64,000 nucleotides of DNA. Origin: JAIXWP01 sp046309775 (GTDB lineage Bacteria; Bacteroidota; Bacteroidia; Flavobacteriales_D; Sanyastnellaceae). Under the pieces are notes generated by a model. It worked only from the letters and a program-made list of their open reading frames with translations. It was not told the DNA's origin and made no database searches. The position numbers and the translations under genes are program-made. Of the stretch, positions 34,601-43,209 are shown piece after piece. Each line of letters opens with the position of its first letter. The stretch's first letter is position 1. The DNA lies in the NCBI GenBank assembly GCA_046309775.1, contig JBKCOM010000162.1, forward strand, positions 1-64,000, given 5' to 3'.

Positions 34601-35425
34601 ATCAAATTAGAAGCTTTCTATCGTGAGTTGCGAGATATGATTCAGGTAAGAAGCTATGTAGGTGCTTATCCTGTAACATACAGAACATTTGGCAACCTTG
34701 ACTTCGGTACTGTAAAAGGTTTGACTCTTACTTACGATCTTAGAAAGACTGGTAATATTTGGATTAAGACATCATATACCCTCCAGTTTGCTGATGGTAC
34801 TGGTTCTACTACGGCTACCCAGCTTGCGTTGATCAATAACGGACTTCCAAACTTGCGAACTGTAAATCCAGTGAACTTTGACCAACGCCACCGTATCATC
34901 ACTACCCTCGACTACCGTTATGGAGAGGGTGCTGAATACAATGGTCCAGTTTGGTTTGGTAAGAAGATTTTTGAAAATACTGGTGCCAACTTTATCGCAA
35001 ACCTAGGTTCTGGTACGCCATATACAGCGCAACAATTCGCTACGCCTATCACTGGTGAAGTTCCACCATCAACACGCGGTAGCTTGAATGGTGCTCGTCT
35101 TCCATGGCAATTCAATGTTGACTTGCAATTGGACAGAAACTTCACATTGGTTTTTGGCAAAACCGAAGAGAAGAAGCGTGTAACGAACCTCAACGTTTAT
35201 CTCTGGGTAGTAAACTTACTTAACACTCGCAATATTAACGGTGTATATCGCTACACTGGTACTCCTGATGATGATGGATTCTTGTCTTCAGCTCGCTACA
35301 CAGCGTTGATTGAAGCTCAGAACAACCCAGATTCATTCCGCAACTACTATTCTATGTTTGTGAACAATCCTTACAACTTGGCGGCACCTCGTCAGATTCG
35401 TCTAGGTGTAAGATTTGATTTTTAA
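31688..35425 (+). CDS. TonB-dependent receptor with carboxypeptidase-regulatory-like domain
   Basis: 1245 residues. Signal peptide MQRKVYLLLALMLSAVTGALAQ; a CarboxypepD_reg-like domain at about 25-110 (LRGKVTDKDTKEPVPFANVV, then VGYTSQTIKGV); a plug domain at about 130-230 (TREEIAKMPSRDIGGLATTV, GISIRGARTGSTWVYIDGI, IPASIGDATGGVINV); and a long 22-strand barrel with late markers NNPNLRPEKTVDYALGFQQ and the terminal QIRLGVRFDF. No SusD gene follows, so it is not a typical Sus pair. Instead it heads a triad with a giant secreted protein and a PorV-like barrel. Codons are biased (GGT, AAC, CGT), suggesting high expression. Ligand unknown. Confidence 0.95.
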   Translation: MQRKVYLLLALMLSAVTGALAQSSGGTLRGKVTDKDTKEPVPFANVVVFLNGNLITGGTTDFDGKYTIKPIDPGTYEVQFSMVGYTSQTIKGVPISNGKIQEANAELSSGSELQTIEIVDYKVPLIDKDGGASGGTVTREEIAKMPSRDIGGLATTVAGVNSAGTGGGISIRGARTGSTWVYIDGIKVRGSTALPKSSIEEVSVITGGIPASIGDATGGVINVALRSASSKYTGGLEVITSGFKSGDGVVGFDNFGYNLIEGSLSGPILFKKDQDGKKIRPILGFFVSGNYTDVVDPNPAFGGNFKIKDDVRQALIDDPIRLNPQGNGILYNADFLTSDDFEKVNTNLNARDRSANLVAKFDFNLSENITFTLGGTGAFRRANQFSYSNMLMNWDNNQQATDLDWRAYARFSQRFKNAEGKESSANNLKNVFYTFMVDYSRNYRLRQDDTHRDDVFKYGHIGYFDQISGNSYSFNGNYFRQTGVQDLNIFFTPSDFNPETATLTSQFFSLPVSQDILDVITDNNGNIIRDPNQIFINQPLSFNPYANIENILAGNGLINGFGPDATYNLWSYIGTQNNNYSESLSTQFRVSGRGSADIGNHAIEVGFEFERRSDAGYSLAPVGLWQIGRLYTNSHILELDNAPGTDYDSTNVIVDGFSYTYFDRLRGDGQFEFDYRLREALGLDPNGTDLINLDNINPEDLDLSMFGAEDLLNQGNNLVSYFGYDHTGKRVRGRPTIDDFFQDQYRVGDRTYFSRSIGAFEPIYTSGYIMDKFAFDDLIFNVGLRIDRFDANQPVLKDPYVVGVGTTVGEADFSRFNGYSAPSNMGDNYVVYVNDVNNPTAVTGFRNGDTWYNAQGQIVTDPLTTVGSGGNLNPLLQGEPGTLTSSAFRDYDPAVNIMPRIAFSFPISDEALFFAHYDILTQRPTEANRFNPIDYFYLANRNDLINNPNLRPEKTVDYALGFQQILSRSSSIKLEAFYRELRDMIQVRSYVGAYPVTYRTFGNLDFGTVKGLTLTYDLRKTGNIWIKTSYTLQFADGTGSTTATQLALINNGLPNLRTVNPVNFDQRHRIITTLDYRYGEGAEYNGPVWFGKKIFENTGANFIANLGSGTPYTAQQFATPITGEVPPSTRGSLNGARLPWQFNVDLQLDRNFTLVFGKTEEKKRVTNLNVYLWVVNLLNTRNINGVYRYTGTPDDDGFLSSARYTALIEAQNNPDSFRNYYSMFVNNPYNLAAPRQIRLGVRFDF

Positions 35426-35473
35426 TGGTCCGTGTTAAGAGAAATGAAAATGAACTTTAATCGAGGAGAAATA

Positions 35474-38400
35474 ATGAGCATCAAACAATTTAGTTTACTC
35501 GCACTCGTAATTATTTTATCAACTCAGGCTCATGCCATGCGCTACATGGGCGCAAATGGCAGCGGGATGCCCACAAATGATCCGCACAGAACGGCTCATC
35601 TGGGCACGCGTGCAGCCGCTTGTGCCCCTGCACAAGCACGCGCAGACCTTGAGTGGAACAACGTTCGCGCTAAAATCGAAACCGGTGGTTCGATGTGGCA
35701 AGACCGCGCGACCAGTCGTGCATCTTATGAAGTTCCGAAAGATGGTGGTGTTTCATCTATCTATTCAGGAGCACTTTGGATGGGTGGTACCTCTCCAGAT
35801 GGTCAGTTAAAGCTTGCTGCCGTTACCTTCCGCGCGGATGGTAATGACTACTGGCCTGGACCGCTTACCAACGATGGAACTGCCGAAGTTTCTGACGCGG
35901 TTTGCGCAGAATATGACCAGTTCTTTGTGAGCTTCCGTCAAGATGCACAATTGCACAGAGCGTACTTTGACTGTATCGCCAGCGGTGAAGGTGACTGTGA
36001 TAGCTACCAAACACCTGCCTATTTTAATAGCTACCCAGCGCAGGGTAATCCTGTACTCGGTCAAGATTTTTACCTAGCTCCGTTCTACGACTATGATGGA
36101 GACTTACTCTATGATCCATCACAGGGTGACTATCCTTGGTATGATTTCTTAAAAGAAATCGACTGTCGCACACGTACAAGAGAGAGTGTGGTTCCTTTGT
36201 TTGGGGACCAGACTTATTACTGGATTTTCAACGATAAAGGTAACGTTCACTCTGAGTCACTCGGTCAGCCTATTGGTATGGAAATTAGAGCGCAAGCTTT
36301 CGCATTCACTACCAACGATGAGATCAACAACATGACCTTCTACAACTATGTATTGATTAATCAGGGTTCTCAAACTTTGACCAATACATACTTTGGTAGC
36401 TGGGTTGACCCAGACCTAGGTAACTCAACTGACGACTATGTTGGTTGCGACGTTCAGCGCGGTCTTGGATATTGCTATAATGGTGATAATACCGATGAAG
36501 CAGGTCCTGGTACCAATGGTTATGGTGCAAATCCTCCAGCAGTTGGTGTTGACTTCTTCGAAGGTCCTTACCAAGATGCCGATGAAATCGATAACCCTTT
36601 GACCACAGATATTGCCGTGGCACAAGCTCAAGGCGGTATTCCTTACAAAGGTCTTGGCATTGGATACGGAGATGGTATTGTAGACAACGAGCGCTTCGGT
36701 ATGAGAAGATTCGTTTATTACAACATCGGAACTAACCCTATCAATGGTGACCCTGATAACGCACCTGACTTCTATAACTACATGCGTGGTATTTGGAAGA
36801 ATGGTCAAACAATGCTCTACGGTGGAACTGGTGTTGCTGGTAACAGTGGCGTAACTACCGTGGAAGCAGGATACATGTTCCCAAGAGATACCGACCCTGT
36901 ACACTGGGGTACCAACGGAACTCCAATGCCTACATGGTCAGAAGAAACTTCGCTCAATCCTTCAGGTGACCGTCGCTTTATCCAATCGGCTGGTCCGTTC
37001 ACCCTTGAGCCTGGTGATTACAACAACATCACCGTAGGTGTGGTTTGGGCACGCAGTTTCCAAGGTGATGCTAGAGCTTCTGTAAACCTTTTGAAAGATG
37101 CAGATGATAAGGCTCAAGCATTGTTCGATAACTGCTTCGAACTTGTATCTGGTCCAGACGCTCCAGACGTGACTGTACGTGAATTGGAAAATGAGCTTAT
37201 TCTCATGCTTTCTAATGAAAATACCATTAGCAATAACTACTTAGAAGGATATTCAGAATTCGATGCTTCGATTCCCGAAGCGATCAACTCTCTAGGATTG
37301 ACATTCACAGAGGAGCAACGCTCTTATGCTTTCGAAGGATATTTAGTGTATCAACTTGCGAACGCGGAAATTGGTCCTGAAGAATTAAATGACCCAACCA
37401 AGGCTCGTTTGATCTTCCAAACCGATGTGGCTAATGACGTTTCAGACATTATCAACTATGAGTTCCAAGCGGAAAGCGAATTGATTATTCCAACACTTAA
37501 AGTGAATGGCGCTAACGAAGGAATTACTCGTTCTATTCGCGTAACTACTGACGCATTCGCTCAAGGTCAAAACGCATTGATTAACCATAAGACGTATTAC
37601 TTTATGGCAATTGCTTATGGTTACAATAACTACTTAGAGTATAACCCAGTTAGTCGTAATGGACAGAGCCGCGCATTCATTTCTTCTCGTAAGGCTGCAT
37701 CCGGTGAAATCCCAGTTATTACTGGTATTCCTCGCGCCCCAATGAATGGCATTGTTCAAAACGCAAGCTATGGCCAAGGCATTCCTTTGACGCAAATCGA
37801 AGGACAAGGAAATGGAAATCTCTTCACTTTCCTCAATCCCCAGACAGAGGCTACTATTCTCGAAGATGGAATAGATACTGAGCCAACCTATGCTGCCGGT
37901 GCTAGCCCCGTGTCAGTGATTGTTATTGATCCGCTCAGAGTTCAAGATGCAGAATGGGAATTGCGTCTCACAGGTGATACTGACTTTAATGAAACCAATC
38001 CAGACTCATTATTCTGGCAGCTCACTAATTTGACAAACGGCGAGGTAATCCCTCATTACAAGTCATTCCGTGTGGCTAGTGAAGATGTAATTCTTGACTA
38101 CGGTATCGCTGTGAATTGGGGTCAGTTTGTATCACCAATTGTTAGTGATGATTACCCTGCTGAAATTCCTGAGATTATTTTCTCTGGTATTTCATATGCA
38201 GATGAGAGTCGTCCTTGGTTGTTTGGTGTTCCCGATGAAGACGGTACTACCTCTTTCAACTGGATTCGCTCTGGATCTGACGGTGTAGATTCTGATGGTA
38301 CCTTCGATGAAAACATCTATGCTGACTACAACCTCAATTACTTAAACAATCTCGGATTGGATTTGCCTGCTGCTGATCCAAACCAGATCTACGAAGATGT

Positions 38401-39748
38401 TGTCAATGGTACATGGGCTCCTTATGCACTCGCTTCTTATTCACAAGAGAATGAAGGTGCCTACGTAAATAATGCAGCTCCACTGTTGGGCTTGATTAGT
38501 ATGACCAATTACAATAGATCGTCTACAAATCCAATGGGCTCCATCTGGCAAAGTACGCCGTTGGCAATTACCAACACTGCTCGACCATTGGCTCGTCTCG
38601 ATCGTTTGAATAGCGTTGATATCGTATTCACTGCCGATAAATCAAAGTGGACTCGTTGTCCTGTACTTGAAATGCAATCCAACCCTTCCTTGGCACAAGG
38701 ATTTGCGCCAACTGACCGATATGTGAAAAACCAATTACGCCGCGCACCTTCTGTTGATAAAAATGGAAGAAGAGCAGGTCAAGAAGGTTATAACGATGCA
38801 GAAGGAACATTAAACGGCCTTCAGCCAACAGGTATGGGTTGGTTCCCAGGATATGCTATCGATGTGCACACTGGTGAACGTCTCAATATGGCATTCGGTG
38901 AAGACTCATGGTTGGTAAGTGAAAATGGTCGTGACATGATCTGGAATCCTACCAGTAACTTCACAAGCCCTGATGGAACCCAAAACTTCTTCGGCGGTCA
39001 ACACTGGATTTATGTATTCAGAAATGCACAGTTCGAACAAGTGACATCCAGCGGTCTCACTTTGATGCCACGTTATGATCAAGGTCAAACCTTCTATAAC
39101 ATTGCTACTGCAACCAACTTTAATGGTGCACTAACTGCAACGTCTAGCAACCTCAATAACTACAAGACTCTTTGGGCATCTTGCTCTTGGATTGGTTCTT
39201 CCATCAAGATTAACGAATCGGTTCCATTCTTGAGTGTTGAACAAGGCTTGATTCCAAATGAGGCTCGCGTAAGTATCCGTGTATCGCGCCCTTATAGAAG
39301 ATGGTCTTCAACAAGCGCCACACTCAACAACCCTGATGCGAATGGAGCAATCAATGGTTGGAGAAACTTGTATCGCTTTAGCACCAAAGGCTTCAACCCA
39401 ACCGTGCTAACTGGTGAGGCTTTGGAAGATGAGTTGAACGAAATTAACGTAGTGCCTAATCCATACTATGCTTTCAGCACGTATGAGACTAGTAAACTCG
39501 ACAACAGAGTTAAGATTACTAATCTTCCTCAGGTATGTACTATTTCTATTTTCGATATGAATGGTACACGCATTCGTCAATTCAGAAAAGCTGATCCAAC
39601 AACTTCTCTTGATTGGGATTTGAAAAATGAAAAGAATATTCCAATCGCGAGTGGCACTTATATCATCCACATAGAAGTACCAGGTGTTGGTGAAAAGATT
39701 TTGAAATGGTTCGGTGTAATGAGACCAGTAGACTTGGATCGTTTCTAA
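35474..39748 (+). CDS. giant secreted protein of the TonB-receptor/PorV triad
   Basis: 1424 residues from the ATG at 35474, chosen because a GAGGAG Shine-Dalgarno, unusual here, lies just before it and a signal peptide follows (MSIKQFSLLALVIILSTQAHA). Near the N-terminus is the ALWMGGTSPDGQLKLAAVTF and DYWPGPLTNDG pattern seen in large Bacteroidota surface proteins. Several acidic loops (YDYDGDLLYDPSQGDYPW, GYGDGIVDNERFG) look calcium-binding. The last 90 residues (VVPNPYYAFSTYE, ISIFDMNGTRIRQFR, IASGTYIIHIEVPG) resemble the FlgD/T9SS sorting-domain fold but finish with KILKWFGVMRPVDLDRF rather than the usual tail. No enzymatic domain is recognised. It probably acts at the surface with its neighbours. 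Confidence 0.85.
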   Translation: MSIKQFSLLALVIILSTQAHAMRYMGANGSGMPTNDPHRTAHLGTRAAACAPAQARADLEWNNVRAKIETGGSMWQDRATSRASYEVPKDGGVSSIYSGALWMGGTSPDGQLKLAAVTFRADGNDYWPGPLTNDGTAEVSDAVCAEYDQFFVSFRQDAQLHRAYFDCIASGEGDCDSYQTPAYFNSYPAQGNPVLGQDFYLAPFYDYDGDLLYDPSQGDYPWYDFLKEIDCRTRTRESVVPLFGDQTYYWIFNDKGNVHSESLGQPIGMEIRAQAFAFTTNDEINNMTFYNYVLINQGSQTLTNTYFGSWVDPDLGNSTDDYVGCDVQRGLGYCYNGDNTDEAGPGTNGYGANPPAVGVDFFEGPYQDADEIDNPLTTDIAVAQAQGGIPYKGLGIGYGDGIVDNERFGMRRFVYYNIGTNPINGDPDNAPDFYNYMRGIWKNGQTMLYGGTGVAGNSGVTTVEAGYMFPRDTDPVHWGTNGTPMPTWSEETSLNPSGDRRFIQSAGPFTLEPGDYNNITVGVVWARSFQGDARASVNLLKDADDKAQALFDNCFELVSGPDAPDVTVRELENELILMLSNENTISNNYLEGYSEFDASIPEAINSLGLTFTEEQRSYAFEGYLVYQLANAEIGPEELNDPTKARLIFQTDVANDVSDIINYEFQAESELIIPTLKVNGANEGITRSIRVTTDAFAQGQNALINHKTYYFMAIAYGYNNYLEYNPVSRNGQSRAFISSRKAASGEIPVITGIPRAPMNGIVQNASYGQGIPLTQIEGQGNGNLFTFLNPQTEATILEDGIDTEPTYAAGASPVSVIVIDPLRVQDAEWELRLTGDTDFNETNPDSLFWQLTNLTNGEVIPHYKSFRVASEDVILDYGIAVNWGQFVSPIVSDDYPAEIPEIIFSGISYADESRPWLFGVPDEDGTTSFNWIRSGSDGVDSDGTFDENIYADYNLNYLNNLGLDLPAADPNQIYEDVVNGTWAPYALASYSQENEGAYVNNAAPLLGLISMTNYNRSSTNPMGSIWQSTPLAITNTARPLARLDRLNSVDIVFTADKSKWTRCPVLEMQSNPSLAQGFAPTDRYVKNQLRRAPSVDKNGRRAGQEGYNDAEGTLNGLQPTGMGWFPGYAIDVHTGERLNMAFGEDSWLVSENGRDMIWNPTSNFTSPDGTQNFFGGQHWIYVFRNAQFEQVTSSGLTLMPRYDQGQTFYNIATATNFNGALTATSSNLNNYKTLWASCSWIGSSIKINESVPFLSVEQGLIPNEARVSIRVSRPYRRWSSTSATLNNPDANGAINGWRNLYRFSTKGFNPTVLTGEALEDELNEINVVPNPYYAFSTYETSKLDNRVKITNLPQVCTISIFDMNGTRIRQFRKADPTTSLDWDLKNEKNIPIASGTYIIHIEVPGVGEKILKWFGVMRPVDLDRF

Positions 39749-39778
39749 TAATTAAACAAAAGATTTCAGAAAGAAAAT

Positions 39779-40810
39779 ATGCTTATGAAAAGGCTTTCAA
39801 TCATAGTATTAGCAGCAATTACAACTTTAACGAGCTTTGCTGGTAATCCCGACCGTGCAGGTTCTGCTGGTGCTGGCCACCTTTTGGTTAACCCTTGGGC
39901 TCGAACCTCTGGCATGGCAGGTGCGTCGATGGCTTCTATCAACGGTATCGAGGCTTCATTCCTCAACGTTGCTGGACTTGCTTTCACCAGAAAGACTGAG
40001 GTGTTATTCACCAATACCAATTATCTCGTAGGAACTGGAATTCGTCTCAATGCTTTTGGTCTTGGCCAAAAGGTTGGTGAATCTGGTGCTCTTGGAATTT
40101 CAGTTGCCAATATGAATTTTGGCGACCTCGAAATTACTACCGAAGATCTTCCAGAAGGCGGTATCGGTACTTTTTCACCAAACTACACTAACATCGCTCT
40201 ATCATATGCTAAAGGATTTTCCAATAGTATTTATGGAGGTATCACAGTTAGAATGATCTCTGAGGCCATTTACAATGTGCGCTCTCAAGGGTTCTCTTTC
40301 GACGCTGGTATTCGTTATGTAACAGGTGAAAGAGACAACGTTCGTTTTGGTATTGCACTTAGAAACGTTGGCCCTCCTATGAGATACAATGGTGACGGTT
40401 TGAGTATCGCTGCTACCATTCCCACCAATGGTACAAGTCTTACAGTAGAACAGCGCTCTGAAAGATTCGAATTACCTTCTTTGGTTAATGTAGGATTTGC
40501 TTATGATTTTCTTTTTGGTGACAAAATGAAACTCACTGCAGATGGTCAGTTCACTTCCAACTCCTTTACCCGCGACCAACTCGCCGTGGGAGCACAGTTC
40601 GGATTCCGCGAGCGTTTCTTCTTGAGAGGCGGTTATGGCACTGAAATCGGCGCTGGAGAAAAAGCAACTGTATTCACTGGTCCTAGCTTTGGTGGAACTA
40701 TTCAAGTCCCATTTGGACAAAACGGTTCAAACATCGGTCTTGACTATAGCTACAGAGCTACCAATCCTTTCAATGGTGTGCATAGCATCGGTTTGCATAT
40801 TACCCTTTAA
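39779..40810 (+). CDS. PorV/PorQ-like outer membrane protein
   Basis: 343 residues (341 if the second ATG is used) with a signal peptide (MKRLSIIVLAAITTLTSFAG). A FadL-like barrel: LVNPWARTSGMAGASMA and EASFLNVAGLAF at the start, then LGISVANMNFGDLEIT, IALSYAKGFSNSIYGGITVR, FGIALRNVGPPMRY, VGFAYDFLFGDKMKLTADGQF and the terminal GLHITL. PorV shuttles T9SS cargo from the translocon to the attachment complex; paralogues like this are often encoded next to one large secreted cargo, here the 1424-residue protein. A terminator follows. Confidence 0.88.
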   Translation: MLMKRLSIIVLAAITTLTSFAGNPDRAGSAGAGHLLVNPWARTSGMAGASMASINGIEASFLNVAGLAFTRKTEVLFTNTNYLVGTGIRLNAFGLGQKVGESGALGISVANMNFGDLEITTEDLPEGGIGTFSPNYTNIALSYAKGFSNSIYGGITVRMISEAIYNVRSQGFSFDAGIRYVTGERDNVRFGIALRNVGPPMRYNGDGLSIAATIPTNGTSLTVEQRSERFELPSLVNVGFAYDFLFGDKMKLTADGQFTSNSFTRDQLAVGAQFGFRERFFLRGGYGTEIGAGEKATVFTGPSFGGTIQVPFGQNGSNIGLDYSYRATNPFNGVHSIGLHITL

Positions 40811-40828
40811 GAAAATTTTATATCTTTG
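40792..40828 (+). promoter_or_regulatory. greA promoter
   Basis: TATCTTTG (40821-40828) is a perfect -7 box; a TTTG at 40792-40795 could be the -33 element though the 25-nt spacing is long. It sits just before the terminator hairpin at 40836, so the greA transcript would begin at or inside that hairpin. Confidence 0.5.
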
Positions 40829-40835
40829 TTGTGTT

Positions 40836-40868
40836 GAGAACCCCAATCTTTGGGGTTCTCTCTTTTTT
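40836..40868 (+). terminator. terminator hairpin of the triad operon
   Basis: Perfect 10-bp stem GAGAACCCCA / TGGGGTTCTC (40836-40845 and 40851-40860), 5-nt loop, then TCTTTTTT. It follows the PorV-like gene by 25 bp. Confidence 0.85.
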
Positions 40869-40894
40869 AGTAACATTCATTAAATTAAAAGACC

Positions 40895-41371
40895 ATGGCA
40901 TCACAAGTAGCATACTACACCGCCGAAGGACTTAAAAAGCTGAAAGAAGAATTGCATCAACTTAAAACCGTTGAGCGTCCAAAAATATCTGCTCAGATTG
41001 CTGAAGCAAGAGATAAGGGTGATCTATCGGAAAATGCCGAATATGATGCCGCAAAGGAAGCACAGGGCTTGCTAGAGGCACGCATTGCTAAAATGGAAGA
41101 TTTGGTTGCCAACGCCAGACTTGTTGATGAGTCACAACTCGATAATTCTAAAGTTTTTATTTTATCAAAAGTAAAAATCAAAAACCTCAATAATAACGCT
41201 GTTCTCGAATACACTTTAGTGGCAGAGAATGAAGCCAATTTAGCAGAGAAAAAAATATCGGTCGATTCACCTATCGGCAAAGGATTGCTCGGCAAAAAAG
41301 TTGGTGACGTAGCAGAGGTACAAGTCCCTGCTGGTAAACTCAAACTTGAAATCATTGATATCAACCGTTAA
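40895..41371 (+). CDS. greA: transcription elongation factor GreA
   Basis: 158 residues, the usual length. It binds RNA polymerase and stimulates cleavage of backtracked RNA. The N-terminal coiled coil carries the acidic tip GDLSENAEYDAAKE; the C-terminal FKBP-like domain has SPIGKGLLGKKVGD and AEVQVPAGKLKLEII. The stop overlaps the start of the HIT gene by one base (TAATG). Confidence 0.97.
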   Translation: MASQVAYYTAEGLKKLKEELHQLKTVERPKISAQIAEARDKGDLSENAEYDAAKEAQGLLEARIAKMEDLVANARLVDESQLDNSKVFILSKVKIKNLNNNAVLEYTLVAENEANLAEKKISVDSPIGKGLLGKKVGDVAEVQVPAGKLKLEIIDINR

Positions 41372-41760
41372 TGGCTACAATTTTTTCTAAAATAATTGCA
41401 GGTGAAATCCCTTGCTACAAGGTAGCTGAGAATGATAAATATCTTGCCTTTCTCGACATCCTCCCGGTAGCGAAGGGTCATTGTCTTGTAATTCCTAAGG
41501 AAGAAATAGACTACTACTTTGATATGGATAATGATGCTATTGCTGAAATTAACCTATTTGCTAAAGAGGTAGCACTAAAAATAAAAAAAGTAGTGCCTTG
41601 CCTCAAAGTTGGAGTCGCTGTGATTGGATTAGAAGTGCCACACGCACACATACACCTCATTCCTATGAATAGTATTGGTGATATTAACTTTCAAAAAGAA
41701 AGGGTTAAAATGTCTCCGGAAGAATTTTCTTCACTTGCAGAAGAAATTAAAAACGCCTGA
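41371..41760 (+). CDS. HIT family (histidine triad) protein
   Basis: 129 residues. Starts MATIFSKIIAGEIPCYKVAE, typical of HINT/HIT hydrolases, has the LDILPVAKGHCLVIPK strand and the catalytic triad HAHIHLIPM near residue 92-98. Such proteins hydrolyse nucleoside phosphoramidates or dinucleotides. It is coupled to greA by a one-base overlap. Its stop codon lies inside the terminator hairpin. Confidence 0.93.
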   Translation: MATIFSKIIAGEIPCYKVAENDKYLAFLDILPVAKGHCLVIPKEEIDYYFDMDNDAIAEINLFAKEVALKIKKVVPCLKVGVAVIGLEVPHAHIHLIPMNSIGDINFQKERVKMSPEEFSSLAEEIKNA

Positions 41761-41778
41761 TTTACAGGCGTTTTTTTT
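41752..41778. terminator. bidirectional terminator between HIT gene and hemB
   Basis: Stem AACGCCTG / CAGGCGTT (41752-41759 and 41765-41772), 5-nt loop, T-tract to 41778, and five A on the other side. It overlaps the HIT stop codon and abuts the hemB stop. Confidence 0.85.
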
Positions 41779-42751
41779 ACTTCATTTTTTGCATAGAGGC
41801 ATATTCCTTGGCGAAATACGTGAGGATGATATCGGCCCCTGCTCGTTTTATACTTAAGAGCATTTCTGGCATCGCTTTATTATAATCTATCCATCCTTTT
41901 TCACCTGCGGCTTTCAGCATTGCATATTCACCACTTACGTTATAAGCACTCACTGGGAGTTCAGTATTCGCTTTCAACAACGCAATGACATCTAAATAAC
42001 ACAAGGCAGGCTTCACCATAATAAAATCCGCACCCTCTTCTGTATCCAAGACGAGCTCTCTCAAAGCTTCCATTTTATTGGCCGGATCCATTTGATAAGT
42101 CTTCTTATCCCCACTCTTTGGCGCGCTATCCAATGCCTCTCTAAATGGCCCATAATAGGCACTTGCATATTTTGCTGTGTATGACATAATACTCACATTG
42201 GTATACCCAGCTTCATCCAAAGCTTCACGAATCACCCCAACGCGACCATCCATCATATCACTTGGACCAATGATATCCACTCCCGCCTCTGCTTGCTTTA
42301 CTGCCATCTTCGCCAAAATTAGCAATGTCTCATCATTCACTATTTCATCTTCTCGAACAAGACCATCGTGGCCATCACTGCTATAAGGATCCATGGCCAC
42401 ATCGCTCATTAAAACAATTTCTGGAAATCGTCTTTTAATTTCCCTAATGGCCTTCAGATAAAAATTATCATCACTCCAGCTATATGTTGCGTGGGTGTCT
42501 TTCAACTGATCATCCACAGCTGGAAATAAAACAAACGAGCGCAAACCAAGGGAAATACACTCCCCTATTTCTTCACAAAGAAGATCCAAACTCCACCGAA
42601 ATATTCCCGGCATCGAGTTGATAGCGATCTTCTGATTGCTGCCATCCACCAAGAATAGCGGATACATTAAATCAGTAAGGGAAACTTGCGTTTCCCTTAC
42701 CATATCTCTTATAACAGCAGACTTTCTATTTCTTCTAGGTCTGATATTCAT
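41777..42751 (-). CDS. hemB: delta-aminolevulinic acid dehydratase (porphobilinogen synthase)
   Basis: 324 residues. It condenses two 5-aminolevulinate molecules to porphobilinogen in heme synthesis. Motifs: RRNRKSAVIRDMVRET, YPLFLVDG, the metal region (DVAMDPYSSDGHDGLV, lacking the triple-cysteine zinc site of animal enzymes), YYGPFREALDS, TYQMDPANKMEAL and the Schiff-base lysine region FIMVKPALCYLDVI. The start overlaps the stop of the lipoprotein gene by one base. Heme made here may feed the oxidase encoded at 16-21 kb. Confidence 0.96.
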   Translation of the reverse strand: MNIRPRRNRKSAVIRDMVRETQVSLTDLMYPLFLVDGSNQKIAINSMPGIFRWSLDLLCEEIGECISLGLRSFVLFPAVDDQLKDTHATYSWSDDNFYLKAIREIKRRFPEIVLMSDVAMDPYSSDGHDGLVREDEIVNDETLLILAKMAVKQAEAGVDIIGPSDMMDGRVGVIREALDEAGYTNVSIMSYTAKYASAYYGPFREALDSAPKSGDKKTYQMDPANKMEALRELVLDTEEGADFIMVKPALCYLDVIALLKANTELPVSAYNVSGEYAMLKAAGEKGWIDYNKAMPEMLLSIKRAGADIILTYFAKEYASMQKMK

Positions 42752-43209
42752 TATTGAATTGCTGTTTCAATTTCTGACTTCAACTCGTCGAATTGCTTCT
42801 GGTTATCCTGAATAGCCTTCAAAATGTCCTGATCCTTTGCACCATCACCAAATGGATTCTCTGCTCCTTTAGCGATTTCTTCTACAGTAGGCAACATCTT
42901 CACGTTGCTCATCCAATCGCTCAACTTAGACTTGAGAGATTCGATATCGCTCAATTGAGACTTGATGCTCGTATATGTCGCTGTCTTTAATGAATCGGTC
43001 GCAAGGGTGCTATCTGCGCTAAGCTCAGTAATCTTTGCGCTCAACTCATTCATTTTTACATCAACAAGTGAATCCAAATTTCCTTTTGACTTCAACATGG
43101 TTTCTTGAATCGTGCGCGCTTGTTTGAGTTGCTCGCTTTCAGCACCTGCGCAAGCTACTAAAGCTGCTACAGCAAAAAAGAAAGAGAAAATTTTAATGGT
43201 TGTTTTCAT
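42751..43209 (-). CDS. small coiled-coil lipoprotein
   Basis: 152 residues from the ATG at 43209. Signal peptide MKTTIKIFSFFFAVAALVAC with a proper lipobox (LVAC, Cys20). The mature part is alpha-helical with heptads (IQETMLKSKGNLDSLVDVKM, SIKSQLSDIESLKSKLSDWM, DNQKQFDELKSEIETAI). No domain recognised. Upstream it overlaps yidD by 17 bp; downstream it overlaps hemB by one base. Confidence 0.75.
   Translation of the reverse strand: MKTTIKIFSFFFAVAALVACAGAESEQLKQARTIQETMLKSKGNLDSLVDVKMNELSAKITELSADSTLATDSLKTATYTSIKSQLSDIESLKSKLSDWMSNVKMLPTVEEIAKGAENPFGDGAKDQDILKAIQDNQKQFDELKSEIETAIQ

Noticed and set aside
31688..35425. SusC/SusD-type polysaccharide utilisation locus
   Set aside because: A TonB receptor is present but there is no SusD gene or carbohydrate-active enzyme nearby.
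36425..36904. 159-codon frame antisense to the giant secreted protein
   Set aside because: Same reason: shadow of a strongly biased coding sequence.
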